Assembly (NCBI RefSeq): GCF_004363955.1
Contig: NZ_SNZR01000014.1
Coordinates: forward strand, 186,001 to 250,000
Origin: Enterovirga rhinocerotis
GTDB taxonomy: Bacteria; Pseudomonadota; Alphaproteobacteria; Rhizobiales; Beijerinckiaceae
Length of the DNA: 64,000 nucleotides
Reading direction: 5' to 3'
Part shown: piece after piece, positions 42,169 through 51,077 of the stretch
Layout of the letters: each line of letters starts with the position of its first letter
Position numbering within the stretch: the stretch's first letter is position 1
Position numbers and translations under genes: made by a program
Notes under the pieces: model-generated
What the model was told of the DNA's origin: nothing
Seen by the model: only the letters and a program-made list of their open reading frames with translations
The model's database searches: none

Positions 42169-44559
42169 TTGGCGATCGAAACGGGAATCTCCGACGACGG
42201 ACGGGCAGGGAATGGACCGCAAGGGACATTCGCGGCCCTGCTGTCGCGTCTCGCGCCAGCTCCGGTGGATTCGGTCGAGAATCGTGAAGAATACCGGGTG
42301 CTCGTCCACTCGCTGTTCTCGTCGCCCGCCTCGATGGTGGTGTCGAACGTCACGGGCATCTTCGTCCTCGTTTACTGCTGGGTCGTGTCCGGTCTCTCGG
42401 TCTTCGGCTGGCTTGCCCTCATCGCGAGTTTCGTCTGCATCCTGCGCGTGAACACGGCGCGCCGATACATCAAGCGGGCGCATCTCGCCGCGACCGTTTT
42501 CGACATCTGGCGCTGGGACCGCGAGTTCTTCCTCGGCGCGACCGTCTTCTCCCTGACGCTCGGGACCGGGATCTTCTTCTCGTTCGTCGCGACGACGAGC
42601 GACGCGTGCCATCTGATCACCGCCATCTGCGGCATCGCCTTCGCGTCCGGCTACGTCGCCCGCAACGCGGGACGTCCGCTCTTCGTGATCGTCCAGCTCC
42701 TGTGCTTCACCGTGCCGATGATCGCCGGCCTCCTGGTCGCGGCCGAGCCGTACTACGCCAGCATCGCCGGCTACATCGTGGTCTATGCGATCACTAACGT
42801 CATCATCGCCTTCTCGCTGAACCGGAACCTGCTCGGGCTCGCGGCGGCGCAGAAGAAGACGAACGAACTGGCGGATTCGATCCGGCGCAAGAACATCACC
42901 CTCGATTCCGCGCTCAACACGATGACGCACGGCCTCTGCATGCTCAGCCGAGACCAGCGGATCGAGGTGGTCAATTCCCGGTTCCTCGAGCTCTACGGGC
43001 TTGGCCGATCCGATGTGGAGCCCGGCACGACCCTCGACGAGCTCGAGCGGCGCCTGGTGCAATCACACCGCCTGACGCCTCCCACCGCCCGTGACGTGAT
43101 CGAGCTGTGCCGGCGCACGGCCGTCCTCGCGCAGGCCGGCGAGCAGGAAATCAAGAGCGAGACGGGCCAGATCCTCGTCGTGACGGTCGAGATGGCCGGA
43201 GACGGCGGCCTCCTGATGCTCACGGAGGATGCCTCGGCCCGGAAGGCCGCGGCGAGCCAGATCGAGCGCATGGCGCGCTGCGATCTGCTGACGCAATTGC
43301 CGAACCGGTTCCGGTTCGCCGAACTGCTGGCCGAGCGTCTCGCTGAACCGGCATGCCGGATCGCGCTGTTCTATATCGACCTCGACGACTTCAAGGGCGT
43401 CAACGACACGATGGGGCACGAGGCCGGCGATCATCTGCTGATCGAGGTCGCGTCCCGCCTCAACGGGCTTCTGGGTGGCCGGGGCGTGATCGCGGAGGGC
43501 CGGAGCGTCGTCGGGCGGTTCGGCGGGGACGAGTTCCTCATGCTGATCGACGTGTCGTCGGCGGAGGAGGCCGTCGCTGCGGGACGCGAGGTCCTCGGGG
43601 TTCTCGCCGAACCGATGCGGCTCGGCGATGCGACGCTGTCGATCACGACCAGCATCGGCATCGCCATGTCGCCGGAGCACGGCTGGGAGCCGGGAGATCT
43701 CCTGCGGGCCGCGGACATGGCGCTGTACGCCGCCAAGGCGGATGGCCGGAACACCGTCGTGGCGTATACGCGGGAACTCGCGGATGCGCTTTCGCATCGT
43801 CGCGAAATGGAGGCCGATCTGCGCGAGGCCGCGCGCTGCGGCCGGCTGAGCCTCCATTATCAACCCATCGTCGACGCGCGCACCGACCAAGTCCGCAGCT
43901 ACGAGGCGCTGATGCGCTGGAATCATCCCGAAAAGGGCATGATTCCTCCGAGCGAGTTCATCCCGATCGCCGAGCAGACCGGCCTCATCACGCAGCTCGG
44001 CGCCTGGGCGCTGCGGCAGGCCTGCCTCGATGCGCGCAACTGGGCGGAGACGATCAGCGTCGCGGTGAACGTCTCGGCGTCGCAGTTCAAGGATGCGCCC
44101 CAGCTGATCGAGAACGTCAAGGACGCGTTGCTGATCAGCGGCCTCGATCCGAGCCGGCTCGAACTCGAGGTGACGGAGTCGCTCCTGATCGTGAACCAGG
44201 AGGCGACCCTCGACGCCATCCGGACCCTGCGGCGCATCGGCGTGCGCTTCTCGCTCGACGATTTCGGCAGCGGCTATTCATCGCTCGCCTACATCGCCCG
44301 CTACCCGTTCTCGAAGGTGAAGATCGATCGCTCCTTCGCGGAGCACCTGACGGCGGATTCGACCTCGCGCTCGATCATCGAGGTCGTCTGCCAGCTCGCC
44401 CTGAAGCTCGGCATGCGGGTCGTGGTCGAGGGGATCGAGACCGAGCAGCAGCGGCGCGAGATCGTCGCCCTCGGGGCCGAACAGGCCCAGGGCTGGCTCT
44501 TCGGCCGCCCGAAGCCGATCGGCGATCTCAATCAGTCGATCCGGCGGACGGCGGCCTGA
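42169..44559 (+). CDS. Membrane-anchored PAS-GGDEF-EAL protein
   Basis: 796 residues from a TTG; the true start is uncertain. Six hydrophobic segments (about 57-77, 78-93, 120-140, 147-165, 169-191, 196-217) form an integral sensory domain not obviously MASE1-4. A PAS domain follows (about 245-350, LDSALNTMTHGLCMLSRDQRIEVVNSRFLELYG), then GGDEF at 452-456 (intact) and EAL at 579-581 (YEALMRWNHP, intact, with LEVTESLL and DDFGSGYSSL). It should both make and degrade c-di-GMP, controlled from the membrane. It follows the RpfF-like gene by 121 bp on the same strand. The final 32 bp overlap a convergent glycosyltransferase gene. Confidence 0.92.
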   Translation: MAIETGISDDGRAGNGPQGTFAALLSRLAPAPVDSVENREEYRVLVHSLFSSPASMVVSNVTGIFVLVYCWVVSGLSVFGWLALIASFVCILRVNTARRYIKRAHLAATVFDIWRWDREFFLGATVFSLTLGTGIFFSFVATTSDACHLITAICGIAFASGYVARNAGRPLFVIVQLLCFTVPMIAGLLVAAEPYYASIAGYIVVYAITNVIIAFSLNRNLLGLAAAQKKTNELADSIRRKNITLDSALNTMTHGLCMLSRDQRIEVVNSRFLELYGLGRSDVEPGTTLDELERRLVQSHRLTPPTARDVIELCRRTAVLAQAGEQEIKSETGQILVVTVEMAGDGGLLMLTEDASARKAAASQIERMARCDLLTQLPNRFRFAELLAERLAEPACRIALFYIDLDDFKGVNDTMGHEAGDHLLIEVASRLNGLLGGRGVIAEGRSVVGRFGGDEFLMLIDVSSAEEAVAAGREVLGVLAEPMRLGDATLSITTSIGIAMSPEHGWEPGDLLRAADMALYAAKADGRNTVVAYTRELADALSHRREMEADLREAARCGRLSLHYQPIVDARTDQVRSYEALMRWNHPEKGMIPPSEFIPIAEQTGLITQLGAWALRQACLDARNWAETISVAVNVSASQFKDAPQLIENVKDALLISGLDPSRLELEVTESLLIVNQEATLDAIRTLRRIGVRFSLDDFGSGYSSLAYIARYPFSKVKIDRSFAEHLTADSTSRSIIEVVCQLALKLGMRVVVEGIETEQQRREIVALGAEQAQGWLFGRPKPIGDLNQSIRRTAA

Positions 44560-45508
44560 TCGCGGCTCGTGCCGTCCGGTCCGGCGGGCCGAGGCGGTTG
44601 GCGATCCCGTCCCTGAGCCCGTCCAGAATCGCGACCCGGCAGTCCCGCGAGAACCGGTTGCGCAGGAGATAGACGGGGATGCGCAGCGGCAGCGTCGCGA
44701 GCGTCTTCGCCTTGTGCGCCAGCGGGACATGCGGCAGGCGCAGCATCGCGATCTGATTGCGCAGGAAGGTGTAGAGCCGCCGCGGTGGCTGGTCCGTGGG
44801 CCGCAGGCCGAAGGGCAGGGCGATCGTGCCACGCCCCAGGCGGTGGTCCATCCGGATTTCGTCGGCGACCCAGACCGAGAAGCCGCTGGCATCGGCGCGG
44901 AAGCACCATTCGAGGTCGATCGCGTCGATGAAGAAATCGGCCCGGAAAGGCCCGATGGCGGCGGCGGCCACGAGATCCACGAGCGAGCCCGACGAGATGA
45001 TGAAGGATGCCCGCGTCGCGGTGCCTTCGAGGGCCGCCGGGCCGGGTGAGCGATGGCGCGCGATCGCGATCGGGCGCCCGGCGGCATCGACGGGACGAGG
45101 GCCGATGGCCGCCGGTCGCTCGCCGGCCGCCGAGACGGAACCGAGGATGGCCGCGAGGCGGGGTACGGCCGCGGGCGGCGGAAGGCTGTCCTGGTCCAGG
45201 ATGAGGAGATGGCGGTCGCCGGCCGCCTGCGCGCGGGCGACGAAGGCATCGTAGGCGGCGCCGAGCCCGACATTGCCGCCGGGCCGGATCACGGTCAGGA
45301 GGGTCGGCGATGCCGAGGCCGACAGACGGCCTTCGACCGCTTCGTCGAGATCGGAATTGGCGAAGACGACGACCTCGCGCACGTCGGGCGCCACTCGCTC
45401 GACCAGACGGGCGAGTTCCGCCGGGTCGGGATGATAGGCCACGATACCGGCACTCGCCGTTCCCGGCAGGGCCGGATGCGCGTCCGGGGGTGATGGGCTG
45501 TCGTCCAT
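44528..45508 (-). CDS. Glycosyltransferase family 2 protein
   Basis: 326 residues from MDDSPSPPDAHPALPGTASAGIVAYHP. The GT-A fold is visible: GIVAYHPDPAELARLVERV, VVVFANSDLD, VIRPGGNVGLGAAYDAFVARA, DRHLLILDQDSLPPPAAV (DXD region) and the acceptor part with FIDAIDLEWCFRADASGFSVWVADEIRMDHRLG. It resembles rhamnosyltransferases that build O-antigen or surface polysaccharide. It overlaps the GGDEF-EAL gene tail to tail by 32 bp. No signal peptide or membrane helix is evident. Confidence 0.87.
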   Translation of the reverse strand: MDDSPSPPDAHPALPGTASAGIVAYHPDPAELARLVERVAPDVREVVVFANSDLDEAVEGRLSASASPTLLTVIRPGGNVGLGAAYDAFVARAQAAGDRHLLILDQDSLPPPAAVPRLAAILGSVSAAGERPAAIGPRPVDAAGRPIAIARHRSPGPAALEGTATRASFIISSGSLVDLVAAAAIGPFRADFFIDAIDLEWCFRADASGFSVWVADEIRMDHRLGRGTIALPFGLRPTDQPPRRLYTFLRNQIAMLRLPHVPLAHKAKTLATLPLRIPVYLLRNRFSRDCRVAILDGLRDGIANRLGPPDRTARAAIRPPSAGSTD

Positions 45509-45666
45509 GACGGGGCTCTGAACCCTGCGCGCGCCAGCTGCAACCCCGCCCGCCTCGCACCGCCACCCGCTCGGCCCGCGACGGGGCAGGTCTAGGAACT
45601 GGCCGCTTTCGGACTGAACTCGATCGCTCCGCACGGGTTGGTCCCGTGCGAGGAGATGTCTCCACG

Positions 45667-45831
45667 ATGCGGCTGAACAGGAAATGTTGGGGCCGGGTTG
45701 CGCCTGGGGTGTTCCTCGGTGCCGTCCTGCTTGCTGGGCTCGCGGGAACGGTTTCGCTGGGCTGGGGCGTGACGCAGGTCGTCAAGCACTCCATCGCGGT
45801 CATTCGCGCTCCCCATCACCTCTCGGGCTGA
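45667..45831 (+). CDS. Small membrane peptide
   Basis: 54 residues from MRLNRKCWGRVAPGVFLGAVLLAGLAGTVSLGWGVTQVVKHSI. One hydrophobic helix in the middle and a positively charged N-terminus suggest a single-pass membrane peptide or an uncleaved signal. AGGAGATG lies 15 bp upstream, which is a long spacing. No family is recognised. Whether it is translated is uncertain; a hairpin (45831-45849) follows the stop. Confidence 0.45.
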   Translation: MRLNRKCWGRVAPGVFLGAVLLAGLAGTVSLGWGVTQVVKHSIAVIRAPHHLSG

Positions 45832-45895
45832 CCGTCCACGCAGGACGGTTCGGCTTCGGAGGATGGAACTTTCCGGCCCCCAGCGCGTTCGCGCG

Positions 45896-45918
45896 CATGT
45901 GGGCTCGCGGCCCACATG
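45896..45918. repeat. Inverted repeat (hairpin)
   Basis: CATGTGGGC (45896-45904), loop TCGCG, GCCCACATG (45910-45918): a perfect 9-bp stem about 60 bp before the start of the hypothetical gene at 45976. Another short stem, ACCGTCC-ACGCA-GGACGGT, lies at 45831-45849. Neither has a T-run. They may be terminators of the small upstream gene or 5' UTR structures. Confidence 0.4.
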
Positions 45919-45975
45919 TCGCACCTGCTGTTCACCGCCTCGCCTTCGGGGAGGCTTGGATTGCGGAGATCGGAG

Positions 45976-46389
45976 ATGCCTGACCTTATCGAACGTGACC
46001 TGTCCCTGCGGGCGGCCGACGCGGCTCATGCCGCGTTGATGTATCCGGACGATGTCCTCGCCGCGCAGGATCTGACGACCTCGCAGAAGCGCGCCATTCT
46101 CGCCTCCTGGGCATCCGACGACCGTGCCGTCATCGGCGATCCCACGCGCCGGCAGCTCCCGAGCGGAGCCGTCGTGCGGCTGCGCGAGATCACGCGTGCG
46201 CTCACCGCCCTCGATCGGCTGACACGCCCCGCCCCATCCGAGGAATGGCGAGCCGCGCGATGGTCCTCGGACCGGCGCCGGCGCATCGCGCGGTGGATCG
46301 CGCGTCGCGCGCCGCCGCCGGGCGATGACGACGAGCCGCCGCCCGCACCTGCCGCCGCTTTGCCCCTGCGGCTCGAGCCCGCCGGCTGA
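45976..46389 (+). CDS. Hypothetical protein with DVLAAQDLTTSQKRAILASWASD motif
   Basis: 137 residues from MPDLIERDLSLRAADAAHAALMYPDDVLAA. The short block DDVLAAQDLTTSQKRAILASWASDDRAV resembles a domain seen in many Rhizobiales hypothetical proteins (consensus ADVLxDxxLSxxEKRxILASWASDxxAV); function unknown. The C-terminal third is Arg- and Pro-rich and probably disordered (PPPGDDDEPPPAPAA). GGAG precedes the ATG. No membrane segment. Confidence 0.75.
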   Translation: MPDLIERDLSLRAADAAHAALMYPDDVLAAQDLTTSQKRAILASWASDDRAVIGDPTRRQLPSGAVVRLREITRALTALDRLTRPAPSEEWRAARWSSDRRRRIARWIARRAPPPGDDDEPPPAPAAALPLRLEPAG

Positions 46390-46398
46390 CGCGGCGGC

Positions 46399-46659
46399 TC
46401 AGCTCCGCCCGGGCCGGGGCGCGCTGGAGGGGCAGGAAGTGTAGCCGCTCCGCACGACGATGCGGTCCCCGCATTGATAGGAGCATCGCATCGGCCCCTG
46501 AGGTGTCAGGCGGAACGACGAAGTGAGCACGCAGCGGGGCAGCGGGCTCTGGGCGAGCCGGCCGGCTGCGCCCGATGAGGCGCCGATCGTGTGCGCCGCG
46601 GAGGAGCCGATCGAGGCCATGAACACGGCCGCGCCGAGGATGGCGGGACAGGGTGGCAC
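46399..46659 (-). CDS. Small putative secreted protein
   Basis: 86 residues if the GTG at 46659 is used: a hydrophobic N-terminus (PPCPAILGAAVFMASIGSSAA) fits a signal peptide with cleavage after SSAA or AAH, and the mature part has four Cys (LPRCVLTSS, MRCSYQCGDRIVVRSGYTSCP) that could make disulfides. GGAGAC lies 9 bp upstream of the GTG. A longer reading from ATG 46725 is possible. No family is recognised. Confidence 0.5.
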   Translation of the reverse strand: MPPCPAILGAAVFMASIGSSAAHTIGASSGAAGRLAQSPLPRCVLTSSFRLTPQGPMRCSYQCGDRIVVRSGYTSCPSSAPRPGRS

Positions 46660-46762
46660 GATCGTCGTCTCCGATTGCGGAGAGCGGTCGCTAAAAGTCG
46701 GCCGTTGCAACCGGATGTCCCGCATGGTGCGGGCCGTCCCCCGCCAAGGCGGCGGAGGACCT

Positions 46763-48730
46763 CTACTGCGCCGGCGGGACGGGTCGCTTCGCGGCGCCCG
46801 CCAGCGCCGGTGCGATGGCGATCTTCGCGACGTGGAGCGAGCCGTCGGGACTCAGATGGCCGTAATCCACCGCGAGAAGATTGTACGGCCCGGGCACGGG
46901 CACGGTCGCCTGGCAGCGCCCATCGGGGCAGAGAGGCGTCGTCAGCGAGACGTAGGTGAGGAGCGGGCTCGCCCCGTAGCGCTCGGTCAGGAGCCGGTCG
47001 GTGGCGAGGGCGGCAGGAGCCGGCGGAATGCGCAGGTCCGTCCGGTCGACATCCCAGAAGCGCCTGACGACGACCTGCGGCAGGGAGGGATGCCATTGCG
47101 GCAGGGGGCCGAGAAGGACGACCTCTCGCACGCCCGCCTCCCTCGCGAAGCGGGCGATCGCGTCCCAGTCCTGGTTCTCGTGATCCTGCGAGCGGGCGAG
47201 GAAGAGGATGTCGGGCCGCAGGCGTCGAATGGCGTCGCGGGCATAGGCGTTGGCCGGGTCGCAGAGCACGCCGATCGCGGCTTCGGGAAGCGGATCGAGG
47301 CTCGGCCGGCAGCCCGAGGTCGCGACCTGGGCGAGAGCCACCCCCTCGGGCATGATGGCACGCAGGCCCGCCGACAGGGATTGCGCGTGGGAATCGCCCC
47401 ACAGGAACCACGTCCCCCGCGGGCCGTGCGCGGTGCAGGCCGGGGCGATCGCCGGTTTCCGGCTCTGCGTCGTCCAGTCGTAGAAGTCGCATTCGCTGCG
47501 ATACTGCGCGGCGAGGCCCGTCCGATGCAGGTGGATGTAGTGCTGCAGGAAGCGTGATTTCGGGTTGTCGTCGGCGGGGCGCCAGGGCAGCCCCTTGCCG
47601 AGATCGAGCGCCATCCCGAACGCGAAGGCGACCGGGAGCCCGGCCGCGAGGATCGGCACGGAGGGCGCGAAGGAGAAGCCTCTCCGGATCGGCCTCTCGA
47701 CGAAGCGATAGGTCGCCCAGGCGAGGGCGATGCTGGCGGCGAGGAGGCTCCATCGGATCCCTGCCGCGATCGTACCGCTCTCGTCATAGCCCGCGAGGAC
47801 ATGCGCGAACGAGATCAGCGGCCAGTGCCAGAGATAGAGCGGGTAGCTGATCAGCCCGATCCCGACCGCGAGGCGGTTCGAGAGGACGAAGCGGTTGATC
47901 AGCGTCTGCGGCCCGGCCGCGATCAGGCAGGCCGTCCCGGCCGCCGGCAGCAGCGCCCGCCAGCCCGGAAAGGGAGATGACGGCCGGAACTGGACGAGCG
48001 CGATGACGATCAGCCCGAGCCCGATGGCTGCCAGGAGATCCGGCGACAGCGGCGGCCGGCCGCGCCATTCGATCGGCCGGCCCTCGCGGATGGCGACCGA
48101 ATGGGCGAGGAGCCCGCCGAGCGCGAGTTCCCAGAGGCGCGTCATGGGCCAGTAGAAGGCGGTCGTCGGCGCGAGCGGCGTCACGACGAGGCAGGCGACG
48201 AAGGAGGCTGCCGCGATCGCCGCGACGATCGCGAGCCGGTGGTTCCCGCCCCAGCGCCAGGCGGCGGCGAGGATCACCGGCCAGACGATGTAGAACTGTT
48301 CCTCGACCGCGAGCGACCACAGATGCAGCAGCGGCTTCGTATGCGCGGCCGCGTCGAAATAGCCGGCCTCGGTCCAGAGCAGGAAATTGGAGACGAAGAG
48401 CGCGCTCGCCGCGATATGACGGCCGAGCGCCGCGAACTCGTCGGCCCGCAGCAGGACCCAGCCGGCCGCTGCGGTCGCGGCGAGGATGACGAGCAGAGCC
48501 GGCAGGATGCGGCGGATCCGCCGGCCGTAGAAGTCGCGATAGGTGAAGCTGCCGGCCGCGAGATCGCCGAGGATGATGCGCGTGATCAGGTAGCCGGAGA
48601 TGACGAAGAAGACGTCGACGCCGACGAAGCCGCCCCGCAGCGGCTTACCGAAGAAGTGGAACACGACGACGGCCAGCACGGCGAGCGCGCGCAGGCCGTC
48701 GATATCGGGCCTGTAGCGGCCGCCATGCAT
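46763..48730 (-). CDS. Acyltransferase-3 / SGNH O-acetyltransferase (OafA-like)
   Basis: 655 residues. The N-terminal half is the Acyl_transf_3 membrane domain with about 10 helices (YRPDIDGLRALAVLAVVVFHF, GGFVGVDVFFVISGYLITRII, YGRRIRRILPALL), and the C-terminal half is a periplasmic SGNH domain whose block I is FLWGDSHAQSLSAGLRAIM, with a later catalytic DxxH-like region (VDYGHLSPDGSLHV). This fusion architecture, as in OafA/OafB, moves acetyl groups across the membrane and adds them to surface polysaccharide sugars. It starts next to the alkene reductase gene (27 bp). Confidence 0.92.
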   Translation of the reverse strand: MHGGRYRPDIDGLRALAVLAVVVFHFFGKPLRGGFVGVDVFFVISGYLITRIILGDLAAGSFTYRDFYGRRIRRILPALLVILAATAAAGWVLLRADEFAALGRHIAASALFVSNFLLWTEAGYFDAAAHTKPLLHLWSLAVEEQFYIVWPVILAAAWRWGGNHRLAIVAAIAAASFVACLVVTPLAPTTAFYWPMTRLWELALGGLLAHSVAIREGRPIEWRGRPPLSPDLLAAIGLGLIVIALVQFRPSSPFPGWRALLPAAGTACLIAAGPQTLINRFVLSNRLAVGIGLISYPLYLWHWPLISFAHVLAGYDESGTIAAGIRWSLLAASIALAWATYRFVERPIRRGFSFAPSVPILAAGLPVAFAFGMALDLGKGLPWRPADDNPKSRFLQHYIHLHRTGLAAQYRSECDFYDWTTQSRKPAIAPACTAHGPRGTWFLWGDSHAQSLSAGLRAIMPEGVALAQVATSGCRPSLDPLPEAAIGVLCDPANAYARDAIRRLRPDILFLARSQDHENQDWDAIARFAREAGVREVVLLGPLPQWHPSLPQVVVRRFWDVDRTDLRIPPAPAALATDRLLTERYGASPLLTYVSLTTPLCPDGRCQATVPVPGPYNLLAVDYGHLSPDGSLHVAKIAIAPALAGAAKRPVPPAQ

Positions 48731-48756
48731 CGTGCGTTCCCGGGAAGAGGCGTGGA

Positions 48757-49872
48757 TCAGGCCGCGGCTTCGTCGAGGGTCGGATAATCCGTGTAGCCGG
48801 CCTCGTCGCCGCCATAGAACGTGGCGCGGTTATAGGGCGTCAGCGGGGCGCCGCGGCGGAGGCGCTCGGGCAGGTCCGGATTGGAGATGAACAGCCGGCC
48901 GAAGGCGATGGCATCGGCCTGGCCGGATGCGACCGTCGCCTCGGCCGCGTCCGCCTTGTAGTTGCCGGCCGCGATCAGGACGCCGGGCCAGAACGGCCGG
49001 TAGAGCTCCGAGGCCATGGGGACGTTCTGATGGTCCACCTCGGCCTGGCCGGTGCCGCTCGCCCGCGGCTCGACGAGATGCAGGAAGGCGAGGTCGAGCT
49101 TGGCGAGCTCCTTGATCAGATGGGTGTAGAGCGGGCCGGGATCGGCCTCGCCGCTGTCGTTCGCGACGCCGAAGGGCGAGAGACGGATGCCGACCTTGTC
49201 GGCCCCGAGAACGTCGACGACGGCGCGCGTCACCTCGAGCGGCAGGCGGCAGCGGTTCTCGATCGAACCGCCGTAGCGATCGGTGCGCTGGTTCGTGCGC
49301 GTCTGCAGGAATTGCTCGAGCAGGTATCCGTTCGCGGAATGGATCTCGATGCCGTCGAAGCCGGCCGCCTTGGCGTTCCGGGCGGCCTCGGCATAGGCCT
49401 CGACGATGGCAGGAATCTCGTTGGTTTCGAGCGCGCGGGGCGCGACGAAATCCTGGCGGGTGAAATCGGCGGTGAGCGCCTGCCCGGCGGGCTTCACGGC
49501 GGAGGCCGAGACCGGCAGGCCTCCATTCGGCTGGTGCGAGGGGTGCGAGAGCCTCCCGACATGCCAGAGCTGAAGGAAGATCACGCCGCCCTTGGCATGC
49601 ACGGCCTCCGTGACGGCCTTCCAGCCCTCGACCTGCTCCTGCGAATGGATGCCGGGCGTTGCCGGCGAGCCCTGGCCCTCCGGCATGATCTGGGAGGCTT
49701 CGGCGATGATCAGGCCGCCCTTGGTGGCGCGCTGCGCATAGTACTCGGCGTTGAGCGGACGGGGCACGTTGCCCGGCCGCGCCGCGCGCATGCGCGTCAG
49801 CGGCGCCATCACCACGCGGTGGGCCAGTTCGTAGGGGCCGATGCGGAGCGGCGAGAACAGGGACTGCGTCAT
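48757..49872 (-). CDS. Old Yellow Enzyme family alkene reductase (NemA-like)
   Basis: 371 residues. The FMN-dependent TIM barrel is recognised by LFSPLRIGPYELAHRVVMAPLTRMRA, GGLIIAEASQIMPEGQGSPATPGIHS, FLQLWHVGRLSHPSH, GFDGIEIHSANGYLLEQFLQ, TRTNQRTDRYGGSIENRCRLPLEV and the C-terminal AIAFGRLFISNPDLPERLRRGAPL. Such enzymes reduce activated C=C bonds with NADPH and also nitrate esters or maleimides. The active-site His-Ser/Asn pair (HSAN) is present. Confidence 0.94.
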   Translation of the reverse strand: MTQSLFSPLRIGPYELAHRVVMAPLTRMRAARPGNVPRPLNAEYYAQRATKGGLIIAEASQIMPEGQGSPATPGIHSQEQVEGWKAVTEAVHAKGGVIFLQLWHVGRLSHPSHQPNGGLPVSASAVKPAGQALTADFTRQDFVAPRALETNEIPAIVEAYAEAARNAKAAGFDGIEIHSANGYLLEQFLQTRTNQRTDRYGGSIENRCRLPLEVTRAVVDVLGADKVGIRLSPFGVANDSGEADPGPLYTHLIKELAKLDLAFLHLVEPRASGTGQAEVDHQNVPMASELYRPFWPGVLIAAGNYKADAAEATVASGQADAIAFGRLFISNPDLPERLRRGAPLTPYNRATFYGGDEAGYTDYPTLDEAAA

Positions 49873-49998
49873 GGATGATCCCGTTTTGTCGAGGCGGTTG
49901 CGGCTTTACCAGAGTCCCGCCGTATCGCCACCTGGGGCGGGCGTGACAGGTCTCGCCAGGATCGCGGTGCGCCTTTAGGGCTTCGCGCGGAGAATGCC

Positions 49999-50070
49999 AT
50001 GACGACCGCCCCCGACCATACGCGCCCTTCCGTCGCCGATCGCTCCGCGGCCGGGGCCGGGGCGGCGTGA
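49999..50070 (+). CDS. Possible 23-codon leader ORF
   Basis: ATG at 49999 opens 23 codons (MTTAPDHTRPSVADRS, then Ala/Gly) ending TGA at 50068-50070, which overlaps the GTG start of the phosphopantetheinyl transferase gene (GTGA). GGAGAA lies 4 bp before it. It could simply set up translational coupling, or be spurious. Confidence 0.25.
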   Translation: MTTAPDHTRPSVADRSAAGAGAA

Positions 50071-50780
50071 GACCGCCCGCCGCCGACGAGGTCCATCTCT
50101 GGACCATGTCCCTCGATGCGCCGGACGCCGAGGACCCTTGGGCCGTGCTGTCGCCGGACGAGCGGGACCGGGCAGGGCGCTTCCTGCGTCCGATCCACCG
50201 GGACCGCTATGCGGCCGGCCGGGCCTGGCTGCGGCGGGTCCTCGCCGGCTATCTCGGCCGGTCGCCGTCCGAGATCGCCTTCGCCTACGGCCAGCACGAG
50301 AAGCCCGCCCTTGCCGGTGGCCCGGGCTGGCTCGACTTCAACCTCGCCCATTCCGAGGAGCATGCGCTTCTCGCGGTCTCGCCCGGATTCCCCGTCGGGG
50401 TGGATATCGAAGTCCTGCGGCCCGTCGACGAGAAGCTGCCGCAGCGCTTCTTCGCGCCGGGCGAGGTGGCGGCCCTCGCCGCGTTGCCGGCCGCCGCGCG
50501 ACAGGCCGCCTTCTTCCGCTGCTGGACGCGCAAGGAGGCGTATCTCAAGGCTCTGGGCTCGGGCCTCGCGACGCCCCTCGACGCCTTCGAGGTGACACTC
50601 GGGCCGGGCGAGGCGGCGCGGCTGCTCCGGGTCGCCGGCAAGCCGGACGAGGCTGCGGCCTGGCAGATGCTCCACTGGGAACCGGAGGGGCAACTCCCCC
50701 GCCGGATGGGCGCGGTCGCCGCCCGCCGCCGCGGCTGGCGGCTGGTCGAGATGGGCAGCGGCGGCGCAGGACCGCCGTGA
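50067..50780 (+). CDS. 4'-phosphopantetheinyl transferase superfamily protein
   Basis: 237 residues from a GTG. Sfp-type motifs are present: LDFNLAHSEEHALLAVS, GVDIEVLRPVDEKL (Mg-binding Asp/Glu), FFAPGEVAALAAL and the catalytic FFRCWTRKEAYLKALGSGL. It transfers phosphopantetheine from CoA to a serine of a carrier protein (ACP, PCP). The Sfp/AcpT-like length suggests a type that acts on a secondary-metabolism or fatty-acid carrier; no carrier protein gene is nearby. The tRNA-Arg gene follows 50 bp downstream. Confidence 0.92.
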   Translation: MRPPAADEVHLWTMSLDAPDAEDPWAVLSPDERDRAGRFLRPIHRDRYAAGRAWLRRVLAGYLGRSPSEIAFAYGQHEKPALAGGPGWLDFNLAHSEEHALLAVSPGFPVGVDIEVLRPVDEKLPQRFFAPGEVAALAALPAAARQAAFFRCWTRKEAYLKALGSGLATPLDAFEVTLGPGEAARLLRVAGKPDEAAAWQMLHWEPEGQLPRRMGAVAARRRGWRLVEMGSGGAGPP

Positions 50781-50829
50781 CACTCCCCGCCCCCTCTGCT
50801 ACTGCCTGCCGAAGGCCTCCCGGCCTGCC

Positions 50830-50906
50830 GGCCCCGTAGCTCAGCTGGATAGAGCAGCCGCCTTCTAAGCGGCAGGTCGTAGGTTCGAGCCCTACCGGGG
50901 TCGCCA
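50830..50906 (+). tRNA. tRNA-Arg (anticodon UCU)
   Basis: 77 nt including an encoded CCA. The acceptor stem GGCCCCG/CGGGGTC has one G.U pair; the D-arm is GCTC-AGCTGGATA-GAGC; the anticodon stem GCCGC/GCGGC encloses CTTCTAA with anticodon TCT (reads AGA); the T-arm is GTAGG-TTCGAGC-CCTAC. It reads rare AGA codons. A prophage begins just downstream, so its 3' end is the likely attachment site. Confidence 0.97.
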
Positions 50907-51077
50907 GAATTATCTCAGTCAATTCAGATACTTGGCGTTTGCAGAAGACTAGCTTGGTCCAGGAATTTCCCTGCAACACGTTCCACGCAGATCGAGCGAT
51001 TTCAATAATTTACGTGATGGTCCCGGCGGCTCCATGCAACACGAGCGCAACACGGCCGAAGCCGCCGGGCGGGGTCG

